Source: Pseudomonadota bacterium
GTDB taxonomy: Bacteria > Pseudomonadota > Gammaproteobacteria > Burkholderiales > Rhodocyclaceae
Direction: 5' to 3'
DNA length: 64,000 nt
Assembly (NCBI GenBank): GCA_018240785.1
Contig: JAFEFC010000016.1
Span: forward strand, 62,001 to 126,000
A program made the position numbers and the translations under genes. This document shows, in pieces, positions 9,281-18,317 of this stretch. Below the pieces are notes generated by a model. The model saw only the letters and a program-made list of their open reading frames with translations, did not search any database and had not been told where the DNA came from. How positions within the stretch are numbered: the first letter of the stretch is position 1; every line of letters starts with the position of its first letter.

Positions 9281-9380
9281 GTCCTGTCCGTGCTGGGTGT
9301 TCGTGGAGAGGGCGAGGACTGTCTGAGCCCGAAGGGCGAGTTCCGCAGCCCTCGGAACGAACACCCGGCGCGGACAGGAC
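9281..9380. repeat. Long imperfect palindrome, intergenic repeat element copy B
   Basis: Arms 9281-9303 and 9358-9380 pair over 23 bases with two G-U type differences. The interior (9313-9349) carries GAGGACTGTCTGAGC and GCGAGTTCCGCAG, the inverse of the core of copy A. Together with copy A this fills most of the 426-base gap 8999-9424. I see no gene there; weak frames across it show no protein-like features. It may also act as a strong bidirectional transcription barrier between the converging 8831-8998 gene and nasA. Confidence 0.65.
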
Positions 9381-9424
9381 CGGATTACCAGCACACGCTC
9401 AACAGCCACGATTCCGTACCCGAA

Positions 9425-12166
9425 TTAGGCCGAGCTCATCCCCGCCGCCACCAGCCGCCTGATCTCCGGCACGCACGACCCGCACGACGTGCCGCACTTC
9501 AGTTTCTCCTGCAGCGCATCGAAATCGTCGCCGCCGGCGATCGCCGCCGCGATGTCGGTCTCGGACACGTTCAGGCAATTGCAGATCACGCGCCCCCTGC
9601 CCGTCGCCGCCGCCGGTGGGGCGGACAGCGGCGCCAGCAGCCAGCGACGCAGCTCCGCCGTCGATTGTTGCTCCACCATCACATCGCGCAGCCAGGTGCC
9701 CGCCACCGTCTCCCCCGCCAGTCGCAAGCCGACCAGGCGGTCGTCGGCGATCAGCGCGCGCTTGCTGATGCCGCGCCGGGTATCGCTGTAGGACAAGGCA
9801 TCGTCGGTATCGAGGCCGATCAGCGCATCGAGTTCGGCCAGCCACGCCGCAGGAATCGGCTGGTCGTGTGCGATGCGCATCACCACCGCAGCATTGTCGC
9901 GCCCGGCCAACGCCAGCGACGCGTAGGCGAAGCGCTCCAGCCAAGGCACCAGTGCCTCGGCCTGCTCGGCCGCGGCACGCTCGCTGCCTTCCGCGCGCAT
10001 CAGCAGCATCTGCTGCGGCAGCTCGACCTTGTCGATGCGGATGGCCGCGTGCTTGAGCTCCGGCTGCTTCGAATACGGATCGAAATCACCCGCCATCAGC
10101 AGGTTGATGCCGCCCGAGTTGAGCACGTTGCGCCCCCAGTGCATCGCCACGAAGGCCTGGCCCTTGCGCACCTCGCTCGACGCGAAGGCGCGCAGCACGA
10201 TCTCGCCGCGGCGGCTCTTCACTTTCACCAGCTCGCCTGCGTTCACGCCACGCACCGCCATGTCGTCGGCGTTGAGATCGATGCGTGCCTCATCCACATG
10301 GCTGTACAGCCGCGCCACCTTGCCGGTGCGGCTCATGCCGTGCCACTGGTCGCGCAACCGGCCGGTGTTGAGGTGGAGGGGATAGCGTGCATCGACCTTC
10401 TCCACGGTGGTCGACTGCACCGGCACGACGAAGCGCGCGCGGCCATCAGCGGTGGGGAAGCGGCCGTCGGCGTAAAGGCGCGCGCGACGGGCCGCGTCGG
10501 CGACGTCCGCGCCGGCGGGAAACGGCCACTGCTGCGGCCCGGCGGCATCGAGCAGCGCATAGTCGAGGCCGGTGATGTCAAGGTCGCGGCCGGCGGTGCT
10601 CGCCACATGCTCGGCGAAGATCGCCTCCACATCCTCGTAGCCGAACATCGCGGCGGCTTGCGGCTTGCCGATCAGCGGCCCGAGCGCGCGCGCGAAGTCG
10701 CACACGATGCGCCAGTCCGGCCGCGCCTCGCCCGGCGGCGGCAGCGCGCGGTGCACATGGGTGATGCGGCGCTCGGAGTTGGTGACGGTGCCCTCCTTCT
10801 CGCCCCAGTTGGCGGCCGGCAGCATCAGATCGGCGAAAGGCGCCGTCTCGGTGCTGCGATAGGCCTCCTGCAGCACGACGAATTCGCAGCGCTGCAGCGC
10901 CTCGCGCACCACCTCCAGCTCGGGAAGCGACTGCGCCGGGTTGGTGCAGGCGATCCAGACGGCCTTCACCCGCCCCTCGCTCGCCGCGCGGAATAGCTCG
11001 ACCGCGGTCAGGCCGGGCTGGTCGGGCACGCTATCCACGCCCCACAGCCGGGCGACTTCGGCGCGGTGCTCGGGGTTGGCCATGTCGCGATGCGCCGAGA
11101 TCAGGTTGGACAGGCCGCCGACCTCGCGCCCGCCCATCGCATTGGGCTGGCCGGTGAGCGAGAACGGCCCGCAACCCGGCCTGCCGATCTTGCCGGTGGC
11201 GAGCGACAGCGCGATCAGCGCGGCGCCGTTGTGCGTGCCGTGCGCCGACTGGTTCAGGCCCTGGCACCACAGCGACATCGCCGCCGGCGACCCGCCCCAC
11301 CAGCGCGCGGCGGTGACGATGTCCTCGGCCTTCACGCCGCACACCTGGGCGGCGACCGCCGGCGTCACGTCGCGCACATGGTCGCGCAGCGCGTCGAAGC
11401 CTTCGGTGTGCGCTGCGATGAAGGCGTGATCGACCATACCTTCCCACAGCAGCACGTGCAGCATCGCGTTGTAAAGCCAGATGTCGGTGCCGGGCAGGAT
11501 CGCCAGGTGCAGGTCGGCAGCCGATGCGGTGTCGGTGCGGCGCGGGTCGACGACGATGATCTTCAGCTCGGGCCTCACCTTCTTCGCATCCTCGATGCGG
11601 CGGAAGGCCACCGGATGGGCGTAGGCCGGATTGGCGCCGGCGATCAGGATGCAATCGGCGTAGGCGAAATCCTCGTACGCGCAGGGCGGCGCGTCAGCAC
11701 CCAGCGTCTGCTTGTAGGCGGCGACCGCGCTCGACATGCACAGGCGCGAGTTGGTGTCGACGTTGTTGCTGCCGATCAGGCCCTTCATCGCCTTGTTGAA
11801 GACGTAATAGTCCTCGGTCAGCAACTGGCCGGAGATGTAGAACGCCACCGCGTCGGGGCCGTGCTCGTTGATGACGCCGGCGAAGCGCCGCGCAGCCACG
11901 CCGATCGCCTCATCCCAGCTCACCCGCCGGCGCGCCTCGCCCCGCGTGTCGCGCAGCTCGGGGTGAAGCAGGCGGGTCTCGGGACGGGCGGTGAGGTGCA
12001 GCGTCGCGCCCTTGGTGCACAGGCGGCCGAAGTTAGCTGGATGCGCGGGGTCGCCACGCACGCCGCTGATGCGCTGGCCGTCGTGCTCGATCAACACGCC
12101 GCAGCCGACGCCGCAGTAGGGGCAGGTCGCCCTGGTTTCCATCTTGACTTGCGCGATCGGGATCAT
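9425..12166 (-). CDS. nasA: Assimilatory nitrate reductase, catalytic subunit with C-terminal BFD-like Fe-S domain
   Basis: A 913-residue cytoplasmic molybdopterin oxidoreductase reducing nitrate to nitrite. The N-terminal 4Fe-4S cysteines are 15, 18, 22 and 50, followed by the molybdopterin-guanine-dinucleotide domains and a dinucleotide-binding C-terminal domain. The last 55 residues add a BFD-like 2Fe-2S module (Cys862, Cys864, Cys895, Cys898), as in NasA/NasC proteins that take electrons from a separate reductase. Last gene of the nirB-nirD-transporter-kinase-nasA unit, 14 bases after the kinase. The frame stays open far upstream of 12166, but that extension overlaps the kinase and is not used; the ATG gives a family-like start. 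An ATG seven codons further in is also possible. Confidence 0.95.
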   Translation of the reverse strand: MIPIAQVKMETRATCPYCGVGCGVLIEHDGQRISGVRGDPAHPANFGRLCTKGATLHLTARPETRLLHPELRDTRGEARRRVSWDEAIGVAARRFAGVINEHGPDAVAFYISGQLLTEDYYVFNKAMKGLIGSNNVDTNSRLCMSSAVAAYKQTLGADAPPCAYEDFAYADCILIAGANPAYAHPVAFRRIEDAKKVRPELKIIVVDPRRTDTASAADLHLAILPGTDIWLYNAMLHVLLWEGMVDHAFIAAHTEGFDALRDHVRDVTPAVAAQVCGVKAEDIVTAARWWGGSPAAMSLWCQGLNQSAHGTHNGAALIALSLATGKIGRPGCGPFSLTGQPNAMGGREVGGLSNLISAHRDMANPEHRAEVARLWGVDSVPDQPGLTAVELFRAASEGRVKAVWIACTNPAQSLPELEVVREALQRCEFVVLQEAYRSTETAPFADLMLPAANWGEKEGTVTNSERRITHVHRALPPPGEARPDWRIVCDFARALGPLIGKPQAAAMFGYEDVEAIFAEHVASTAGRDLDITGLDYALLDAAGPQQWPFPAGADVADAARRARLYADGRFPTADGRARFVVPVQSTTVEKVDARYPLHLNTGRLRDQWHGMSRTGKVARLYSHVDEARIDLNADDMAVRGVNAGELVKVKSRRGEIVLRAFASSEVRKGQAFVAMHWGRNVLNSGGINLLMAGDFDPYSKQPELKHAAIRIDKVELPQQMLLMRAEGSERAAAEQAEALVPWLERFAYASLALAGRDNAAVVMRIAHDQPIPAAWLAELDALIGLDTDDALSYSDTRRGISKRALIADDRLVGLRLAGETVAGTWLRDVMVEQQSTAELRRWLLAPLSAPPAAATGRGRVICNCLNVSETDIAAAIAGGDDFDALQEKLKCGTSCGSCVPEIRRLVAAGMSSA

Positions 12167-12180
12167 GGCTTGGGCTCTTT

Positions 12181-13935
12181 CTAGTGGCGGCTCAGCAGGT
12201 AGATCAGCACGACATTGAGCAGCAGCGACGCGCCGGCGACGATCTTCAACGCCAGGCGCGGATTGCGCTCCACCAGCGGCATGCGGCGGCGGGTGGCGAG
12301 CGGGCGGTCGGCGCCGCGCTCGAGCGCGAGCAGGAACTCCTGCGCGGTCTCGAAACGGTCCTTCGAATCGCGTGCGCAGGCCTTCAACAGCACGCTCTCG
12401 AGCCACTCCGGGGTGTCCGGGCGGTAGCGCGTGGGCGGAACCGGCGCGCCGAAGTTCGGACGCTGGAACGGTTCGACTTCGCCATAGGGGTACTTGCGCG
12501 TCAGCAGCTCGTACAGCGTGACGCCGCAGGCGTAGAGGTCGGACGACTCGCTGGCGGCGCCCCCGGCGAACAGCTCTGGCGCCATGTAGGACGGCGTGCC
12601 CGGGTTGTTGATCTCGGCCAGATCCTCGGCGTCGGCAGCGGCCACGCCGAGGTCGAGCAGGCGCAACTGGCCGCTGCGGTCGATATGCACGTTGTCGGGC
12701 TTCACGTCGCGATGAACGATGCCCAGGCGGTGCAGCGTGGCAACGCGGCGCAACAGCGCGCGGCCGATCACCACCAGCTCGTGCGGCGGGTAACGATGGC
12801 CGCGCGCGAGGCTCGCCTTCAGCGTCTCGCCCTCGTGCCAGCTCATCAGGTAGTAGAGGTGCGCACGCTGCGGGTGGTCGAACACTTGCGGGAAGCCCTG
12901 CCCGGGCACGCGGCGCGCGAGCCATTCCTCGCGCAACAAGGCGCTCACCGCCTCGTCGTCGCCCGCGTCCGGCAGCAGGGTCTTCAGCACCAGCGCCTCA
13001 CGGGTGGCCAGACGGGTGACGCGGTACAGCAGCGTCATGCGCGACTCATGCAGCAGTTCCTCCACGCGCAGGCCGTCGATGACCTCGCCGACTTTCAGCC
13101 GCGGCGGCAGCGGCAGCCGCCGGCCGTCGGCGAGGCGGTCGCGCAGGTTGTCGGCGGGCAGCGCCTCGACATTGGCCACCAGTGCGGTGCTGTTGTCGCT
13201 GGCGCCGCGGCGCAAGGCTTGCAGCGTCAGCGCCTCGGCGGCCGCCTGGGCGTCGGGCTGCGCATGCAGCACTTCGGCGATGCCTCCGTCGCCGAGCGCG
13301 TTCCACACGCCGTCGGTGACCAGCACGAAGCGGTCGCCAGCCTGCAACTCCCCATCGTCATGGTCGACCAGCAGCCGCGCCTCGAGACCGATGGCACGGC
13401 GCAGCACATTGTTCAGCTCCGGGTGCTCCCAGGTGTGATCCTCGGTCAGGCGCAGCAGCTCGCCGTCGCGCCAGCGGTAGGCGCGCGAATCACCGACGTG
13501 GGCGACGTAATAGCGCCGCCCGCGCAGCACCAGCGCGGTGAGCGTGGTGGCCATCCCGGCGTACTCGCGCGCCTTCGCCGACTGGCCGAGCAGCCAGCGG
13601 TTGACGGCGCCGAGCACGGTATCGATGGATTTCTCGACGCCCCAGGTGTGCGGCGTCGAGAAATAGTCGGCGAGCAGGCTGCGTACCGTCTGCTCGGCGG
13701 CCTCGCGGCCGTGGGCATGCCCGCCGACGCCGTCGGCCACCGCCAGCAGCATGCCTTTGGCCGCGAGTTCCGCCCCCTCGGGGGTGGCCGCACCGACGAA
13801 GTCCTCGTTGCGCGGCCGCGGCCCCTGCTGGCTGGCGTGGCCGAGGCTGACCTGCAGCGACGCGGCCGTGCGCGGCGAGCCGCCCGCAGGCGCCGCCAGC
13901 GGTGTCGAAGCGGGGATCTCGATCATCGTGCCCAC
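12181..13935 (-). CDS. Fused PP2C phosphatase / Ser-Thr protein kinase with C-terminal membrane anchor
   Basis: A 584-residue two-domain signalling protein. Residues about 25-260 form a PP2C phosphatase with the metal-binding acids in place (NED 43-45, DGVGG 68-72, GDS 148-150, DG 208-209, SDN 246-248). Residues about 285-540 form a Hanks-type kinase with Lys318, VHRDVKPDN (407-415) and DLG (428-430) instead of DFG. A final hydrophobic helix (about 563-581) anchors it in the membrane. It sits inside the nitrate assimilation operon; similar fused proteins accompany nas genes in pseudomonads. The target is unknown. The start is a GTG with AGAGGA six bases upstream; an ATG nine bases later is possible. 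Confidence 0.88.
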   Translation of the reverse strand: MGTMIEIPASTPLAAPAGGSPRTAASLQVSLGHASQQGPRPRNEDFVGAATPEGAELAAKGMLLAVADGVGGHAHGREAAEQTVRSLLADYFSTPHTWGVEKSIDTVLGAVNRWLLGQSAKAREYAGMATTLTALVLRGRRYYVAHVGDSRAYRWRDGELLRLTEDHTWEHPELNNVLRRAIGLEARLLVDHDDGELQAGDRFVLVTDGVWNALGDGGIAEVLHAQPDAQAAAEALTLQALRRGASDNSTALVANVEALPADNLRDRLADGRRLPLPPRLKVGEVIDGLRVEELLHESRMTLLYRVTRLATREALVLKTLLPDAGDDEAVSALLREEWLARRVPGQGFPQVFDHPQRAHLYYLMSWHEGETLKASLARGHRYPPHELVVIGRALLRRVATLHRLGIVHRDVKPDNVHIDRSGQLRLLDLGVAAADAEDLAEINNPGTPSYMAPELFAGGAASESSDLYACGVTLYELLTRKYPYGEVEPFQRPNFGAPVPPTRYRPDTPEWLESVLLKACARDSKDRFETAQEFLLALERGADRPLATRRRMPLVERNPRLALKIVAGASLLLNVVLIYLLSRH

Positions 13936-13969
13936 GGCCTTTCCTCTCGCGCCTGCCGTCGCCGACGCG

Positions 13970-15184
13970 TCAGATCTTCGCCGCGGTCAGGTGCGCGGCG
14001 CCCCAGGTGGTACGCCAGCGCGTCTTCACCGCGGTCAGGCCGATCAGCGCGGTCAGTGCCAGTGCGGCGAAGATCAGGAAGCCCGCCTGGTAGCTGCCGG
14101 TCAGTTGCCTGGAGTAGCCGAGAGAGGACGCGAGATAGAAGCCGCCCACGCCGCCGGCCATGCCGACCAGCCCCGTCATGACGCCGATTTCCTTCCTGAA
14201 GCGCTGCGGCACGAGCTGGAACACCGCGCCGTTGCCCATACCGAGCGCCAGCATGGCGCCGACGAAGACGACCAGCGCCATCCATGCCTCGGGCAGCCCG
14301 AAGCTGACGATCGCCAGGAACACCGCGGCGAGAACGTACATCAGGGTCAGCGACTTCACGCCACCGACGCGGTCGGCCACATTGCCGCCGATCGGCCGCA
14401 CCAGCGAACCGGCGAACACGCAGCCGGCAGTGAAGAAACCCGCCGTCTTCGGATCCAGCCCGTACTGGGTATTGAAGTAGATCACCAGCGAGGACGCCAG
14501 GCCGACGAAGCCGCCGAAGGTCACCGCATAGAAGAACATGAACCACCAGGCGTCCTTGTCCTTCAGCACCTTCAGGTACTCGGCGACGGTCTTCGCCGGC
14601 GGCGCATCCGGCGCATCCTTGGCCATGAAGCAGAAGGCGATGAAGACGATCACCAGCGGGATCAGGGCGAGGCCGAACACGTTCGTCCAGCCGAAGCTCA
14701 TGGCGAGGCCGGGCGCGAACAGGGCGGCGAAGGCGGTGCCCGAGTTGCCCGCGCCGGCGATGCCCATCGCCGTGCCCTGGTGCTCGGGCGGATACCAGCG
14801 CGACGCCAGCGGCAGCGCGGCGGCGAAGGACGCGCCGGCGACACCGAGGAAACCGCCCAGCACCAGCACCTCGGCGTAGGAATGCACGCCGGCCAGCCAG
14901 GCGTAGGCGAGCGCGGCGATGACGATGACCTGGCCGATGATGGCCGCCTTCTTCGGCGACAGGCGATCGACCAGCACGCCCATCACCAGGCGCAGCAGCG
15001 CACCGGCCAGCACCGGGGTGGCGACCATGAGGCCCTTCTGCGCATGCGACAGGCCGAGATCGGAGGCGATGCCCACCGCAAGCGGGCCGAGCAGCACCCA
15101 CACCATGAAGGCGAGGTCGAAATACAGGAAGGCGGCGAGCAGCGTGGGCGTATGGCCGGCCTGCAGGAAGGATTTCTTGTCCAT
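13970..15184 (-). CDS. Nitrate/nitrite transporter, NNP family of MFS
   Basis: A 404-residue major facilitator protein with twelve predicted membrane helices. The NNP-type glycine-rich signatures are visible (GIAGAGNSGTAFAALFAP in helix 5 and GLVGMAGGVGGFYLASS in helix 11), with the cytoplasmic-loop motif VDRLSPKKA. It imports nitrate, or exchanges nitrate and nitrite, across the inner membrane. It lies between nirD (44 bases) and the kinase (34 bases) in the assimilation operon, which makes nitrate uptake for assimilation the likely task. The symbols narK, nasA and nrtP are all used for this family, so none is assigned. Confidence 0.92.
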   Translation of the reverse strand: MDKKSFLQAGHTPTLLAAFLYFDLAFMVWVLLGPLAVGIASDLGLSHAQKGLMVATPVLAGALLRLVMGVLVDRLSPKKAAIIGQVIVIAALAYAWLAGVHSYAEVLVLGGFLGVAGASFAAALPLASRWYPPEHQGTAMGIAGAGNSGTAFAALFAPGLAMSFGWTNVFGLALIPLVIVFIAFCFMAKDAPDAPPAKTVAEYLKVLKDKDAWWFMFFYAVTFGGFVGLASSLVIYFNTQYGLDPKTAGFFTAGCVFAGSLVRPIGGNVADRVGGVKSLTLMYVLAAVFLAIVSFGLPEAWMALVVFVGAMLALGMGNGAVFQLVPQRFRKEIGVMTGLVGMAGGVGGFYLASSLGYSRQLTGSYQAGFLIFAALALTALIGLTAVKTRWRTTWGAAHLTAAKI

Positions 15185-15228
15185 GGGGAGAGCTCCGGTT
15201 GGGGAAGGGGAAACCGTCTTGGTCGCGC

Positions 15229-15582
15229 TCAGACCTTCAGCCGTACCTGGCCATCGGCCACGGTGACGTCTAAGGCGCGCGTGCAGCCGACATCGGGCGC
15301 CACCGCCTCGCCGCTGGCGAGTTCGAACTTCCAGCCGTGCAGCGGGCAGGTGACCTGACGGCCATGGACGATGCCCTGCGACAGCGGCCCGGCCTTGTGC
15401 GCGCAGCGGTCCTGCAGCGCGAACACCTCGTCCTCGGCATTGCGGAACACGGCGATGTCGCCCTGCGCCGAATGCACCACGCGCGCGCCCAGCACCGGAA
15501 TGTCCTGCAGCGCGCAGATCGTCTTCCAGTCGCCGGCAGCCTCCGTGGCCACCGGCAGCTTCTCGAGTTCGGTTGTCATCAT
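15229..15582 (-). CDS. nirD: Nitrite reductase small subunit (Rieske-type)
   Basis: A 117-residue NirD, partner of the NADH-dependent nitrite reductase NirB. It keeps all four Rieske ligands: Cys60, His62, Cys79 and His82 (CAHKAG and CPLHGW). Several enterobacterial NirD proteins have lost these, so here a functional 2Fe-2S centre is expected. The start is the first of two adjacent ATGs at 15582, five bases after the nirB stop, implying translational coupling. Confidence 0.94.
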   Translation of the reverse strand: MMTTELEKLPVATEAAGDWKTICALQDIPVLGARVVHSAQGDIAVFRNAEDEVFALQDRCAHKAGPLSQGIVHGRQVTCPLHGWKFELASGEAVAPDVGCTRALDVTVADGQVRLKV

Positions 15583-15587
15583 CTTGC

Positions 15588-18065
15588 TCAGGCTTCCAGG
15601 GTTTCGAACTGGCGGCGCAGGGGCGCGGCGGCATCGTCGGCGCAACGTTCCGCCCACGGGTCCTTGTAGTCCTGCACCGCGAACAGCAGGCGGCCATACA
15701 GGGCCTTACGGTTATCCGCGTCTTCGACGACGAGCTTCTTCACATGCTCGAGGCCGACGCGATGCACGTAGTGCACGGTGCGCTCGAGGTAGAAGCCCTC
15801 CTCGCGGTAGAGCTGCAGGAAGGCGGCGGAGTATTCCCTGACCTCCTCGCTGGTCGAGACCTTGCACAGGAACTGTGCGACCTCGGTCTTGATGCCGCCG
15901 TTGCCGGCGACGTAAAGCTCCCAGCCCGAATCGACGCCGATCACGCCCACGTCCTTGATGCCCGATTCCGCGCAGTTGCGCGGGCAGCCGGACACGGCGA
16001 GCTTGACCTTGTGCGGGCTCCACATGCCGAACAGCATCTTCTCGAGATCGACGCCCATCGCCATCGAGCGCTGCGTGCCGAAGCGGCAGTGCTCCGAGCC
16101 GACGCAGGTCTTCACTGTGCGGATGCTCTTGCCGTAGGCGTGGCCCGAGGCCATGCCGAGGTCCTTCCACACCTTGGGCAGGTCCTCGCGCTTGATGCCG
16201 AGGAGATCGATGCGCTGGCCGCCGGTCACCTTCACCGTCGGGATCGCGTATTTGTCCGCGACGTCGGCGATGCGGCGCAGCTCGTCCGGCGTGGTGATGC
16301 CGCCGAGCATGCGCGGCACCACCGAATAGGTGCCGTCCTTCTGGATGTTGGCGTGCGAGCGCTCGTTGATGAAGCGGCTCTGCGGGTCGTCCTGCGCCTC
16401 GTGCGGCCAGGTCGAGATCAGGTAGTAGTTCAGCGCCGGCCGGCAGGTGGCGCAGCCATTGGGCGTCTTCCACTCCATGAAGGCCATGGCGTCGGGAATC
16501 GTCAGCAGCTTGTGCTGGCGGACCGCCTTGCGCACGTCGCCGTGCGACAGGTCGGTGCAGGCGCACACCGGCTTGTCGTATGCGCTGACCGCCTGGTAGG
16601 CACCACCCACGGTGGAGGCAAGGATCTGCTCCACCAGGCCGGTACAGGAGCCGCAGGAAGACGCCGCCTTGGTGTGCTTTTTCACCTCGTCGAGCGAGAA
16701 CAGGCCCTTTTCCTTGATCGCCTTGACGATGGTGCCCTTGCACACGCCGTTGCAGCCGCAGACTTCGGCGGTGTCGGCCATCGCCACCGCCTTGTTCTCG
16801 CCCTTGTGGCCGGCATCGCCCAAATGGTTCTGGCCGAACATAAGGTGATCGCGGATCTCGTGGATGTCCTGGCCATCCTTCATCAGCTGGAAGTACCAGG
16901 CGCCGTCCGCGGTGTCGCCGTACAGCACCGAACCGACGATGCGGTTGTGCTTGATCACGATGCGTTTGTAGACGCCGCCCTGCCGGTCGTGCAGCACGAT
17001 GTCCTCGGTGTCCGGCCCGCCCGAGAAGTCGCCGGCAGAGAACACATCGATGCCGGTCACCTTGAGCTTGGTGGACGTCACCGACCCCTGGTAGCGGCCG
17101 ATGCCGAAGTTGGCGAGGTGGTTGGCGCACACCTTGCCCTGCTCGAACAGCGGCGCCACCAGGCCATATACCGTGCCGCGATGCGCGACACACTCGCCCA
17201 CCGCGTAGATGCGCGGGTCGGTCACCGTCTGCAGCGTGTCCGAGACGTGGATGCCGCGCACCCGGCCGCTGCCGCAGTAGATGCCGGCCGCCTCGGCCAG
17301 CGCGTAGTTGGGGCGGATGCCGGCGGCGACGACGACGAGGTCGGCGGGAATCTCTGTGCCGTCCCTGAAGCGCACCGCGCACACGCGAGCGCCCTCCTCC
17401 CCTTCGCCCGCCACCAGCGCCTCGGTCTGGCGCGCGAGCAGGAACTTCATGCCCCTGGCCTCGAGCGAGGCCTGCAGCATGTCGGCGGCAGCCTTGTCGA
17501 GCTGGCGCTCCATGATCCAGTCGGCCAGGTGCACCACGGTGACGTCCATGCCGCGCAACATCAGGCCATTGGCGGCCTCCAGCCCGAGCAGGCCGGCGCC
17601 GATCACCACCGCGTGCCTGTGGCGGCCCGCCGCTGCGATCATCGCCTCGGTGTCGGCGATGTCGCGGTAGCCCAGCACACCGGACAACTCCTTGCCGGGA
17701 ATCGGCGGAATGAAGGGAACAGAGCCCGTGGCGAGCAGCAGGCGGTCGTACTCGGCCTCGATGACGCTGCCGTCCTCGGCCTCGGCGATAACCTTGCGCC
17801 TGACGCGATCGATCTTCGTGACCTTCCTGCCGGCGTGCAGCGTGATGCCGTTGTCGCGGTACCAGTCGAGATCGTTGAGCATGATCTCGGGCAGGCTCAT
17901 TTCGCCGGCGAGCACCGGCGACAGCAGGATGCGGTTGTAGTTGCCGTGCGGCTCGGCGCCGAACACGGTGACGTCGTACAGGTCGGGCGCGAGCTTCAGC
18001 AGCTCTTCGATCGTGCGCACTCCGGCCATGCCGTTGCCGACGAGGACGAGTTTCTGTTTCTTCAT
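15588..18065 (-). CDS. nirB: NADH-dependent nitrite reductase large subunit
   Basis: An 825-residue cytoplasmic siroheme enzyme reducing nitrite to ammonium. The N-terminal half is a FAD/NAD oxidoreductase (VGNGMAGVRTIEEL near residue 9). BFD-like Fe-S motifs follow (CGCNGVCKGT and SSCGSCTGL), and the C-terminal half holds the 4Fe-4S/siroheme ligands Cys654, Cys660, Cys694 and Cys698 (CVGSEHC and GCPRNC). The ATG at 18065 is the family start; the open frame upstream lies in the attenuator. First gene of the nirB-nirD-transporter-kinase-nasA operon, controlled by the leader at 18066-18204. Confidence 0.96.
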   Translation of the reverse strand: MKKQKLVLVGNGMAGVRTIEELLKLAPDLYDVTVFGAEPHGNYNRILLSPVLAGEMSLPEIMLNDLDWYRDNGITLHAGRKVTKIDRVRRKVIAEAEDGSVIEAEYDRLLLATGSVPFIPPIPGKELSGVLGYRDIADTEAMIAAAGRHRHAVVIGAGLLGLEAANGLMLRGMDVTVVHLADWIMERQLDKAAADMLQASLEARGMKFLLARQTEALVAGEGEEGARVCAVRFRDGTEIPADLVVVAAGIRPNYALAEAAGIYCGSGRVRGIHVSDTLQTVTDPRIYAVGECVAHRGTVYGLVAPLFEQGKVCANHLANFGIGRYQGSVTSTKLKVTGIDVFSAGDFSGGPDTEDIVLHDRQGGVYKRIVIKHNRIVGSVLYGDTADGAWYFQLMKDGQDIHEIRDHLMFGQNHLGDAGHKGENKAVAMADTAEVCGCNGVCKGTIVKAIKEKGLFSLDEVKKHTKAASSCGSCTGLVEQILASTVGGAYQAVSAYDKPVCACTDLSHGDVRKAVRQHKLLTIPDAMAFMEWKTPNGCATCRPALNYYLISTWPHEAQDDPQSRFINERSHANIQKDGTYSVVPRMLGGITTPDELRRIADVADKYAIPTVKVTGGQRIDLLGIKREDLPKVWKDLGMASGHAYGKSIRTVKTCVGSEHCRFGTQRSMAMGVDLEKMLFGMWSPHKVKLAVSGCPRNCAESGIKDVGVIGVDSGWELYVAGNGGIKTEVAQFLCKVSTSEEVREYSAAFLQLYREEGFYLERTVHYVHRVGLEHVKKLVVEDADNRKALYGRLLFAVQDYKDPWAERCADDAAAPLRRQFETLEA

Positions 18066-18091
18066 GGCGGCTCCACTACTCAAGAGGCAAT

Positions 18092-18156
18092 AAAAAACGG
18101 CGTTCGCCATTCCGGGGCTTCGCGGAAACCCCTCGATGGCGGACGCCGTTGTCCGC
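18092..18156 (-). promoter_or_regulatory. Leader attenuator of nirB: ANTAR-type target hairpin overlapping an intrinsic terminator
   Basis: On the minus strand, GCGGAC-AACGGC-GTCCGC (18156 to 18139) forms a six-base-pair hairpin with a hexaloop that has A at position 1 and G at position 4, the known signature of ANTAR-bound RNA. Its loop and 3' arm are also the 5' arm of a long terminator hairpin (18150 to 18096) that ends in six Ts (18097-18092), 26 bases before the nirB ATG. The two folds exclude each other. A NasR-type ANTAR gene lies upstream at 19638-20951. The partner first hairpin is unclear (a weak candidate is TGCTT-GATGCA-GAGCA). Confidence 0.85.
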
Positions 18157-18212
18157 ATGCTCTGCATCAAGCACTGCACCGAAGCGTCGTTGCCCCGGCT
18201 GATGAATAATCT

Positions 18213-18230
18213 AAAGCAGGATCCATGCCA
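18213..18230 (-). promoter_or_regulatory. Sigma-54 promoter for nirB operon
   Basis: Minus strand TGGCATGGATCCTGCTTT: GG (-24) and GC (-12) are separated by exactly ten bases, matching the RpoN consensus. Transcription should begin near 18204, giving a leader of about 139 nt that contains the attenuator. The region just upstream is AT-rich (18231-18290), unlike its surroundings. Confidence 0.82.
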
Positions 18231-18317
18231 GAATTCGTAAATAACTGCAAGCCATTGTTATCAATAAATAAAAATCCGCCTATCCGGGATCTGGCAGCAA
18301 CATCGGGCATCGGCCGG

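Noticed and set aside
12167-12925. In-frame open extension of nasA upstream of its ATG, which would make an 1166-residue protein
   Set aside because: It lies over the kinase gene in another frame and has no protein-family content; it is a GC-rich shadow. The normal NasA start with the Fe-S cysteines is at 12166.
12184-14181. Long plus-strand open frame opposite the kinase/phosphatase gene
   Set aside because: Antisense shadow of a well-supported two-domain protein; low-complexity composition.
15573-18209. Long plus-strand open frame of over 870 codons opposite nirB
   Set aside because: It mirrors nirB in the high-GC antisense frame, is rich in Arg/His/Ala/Gly without domains, and has no ribosome site.
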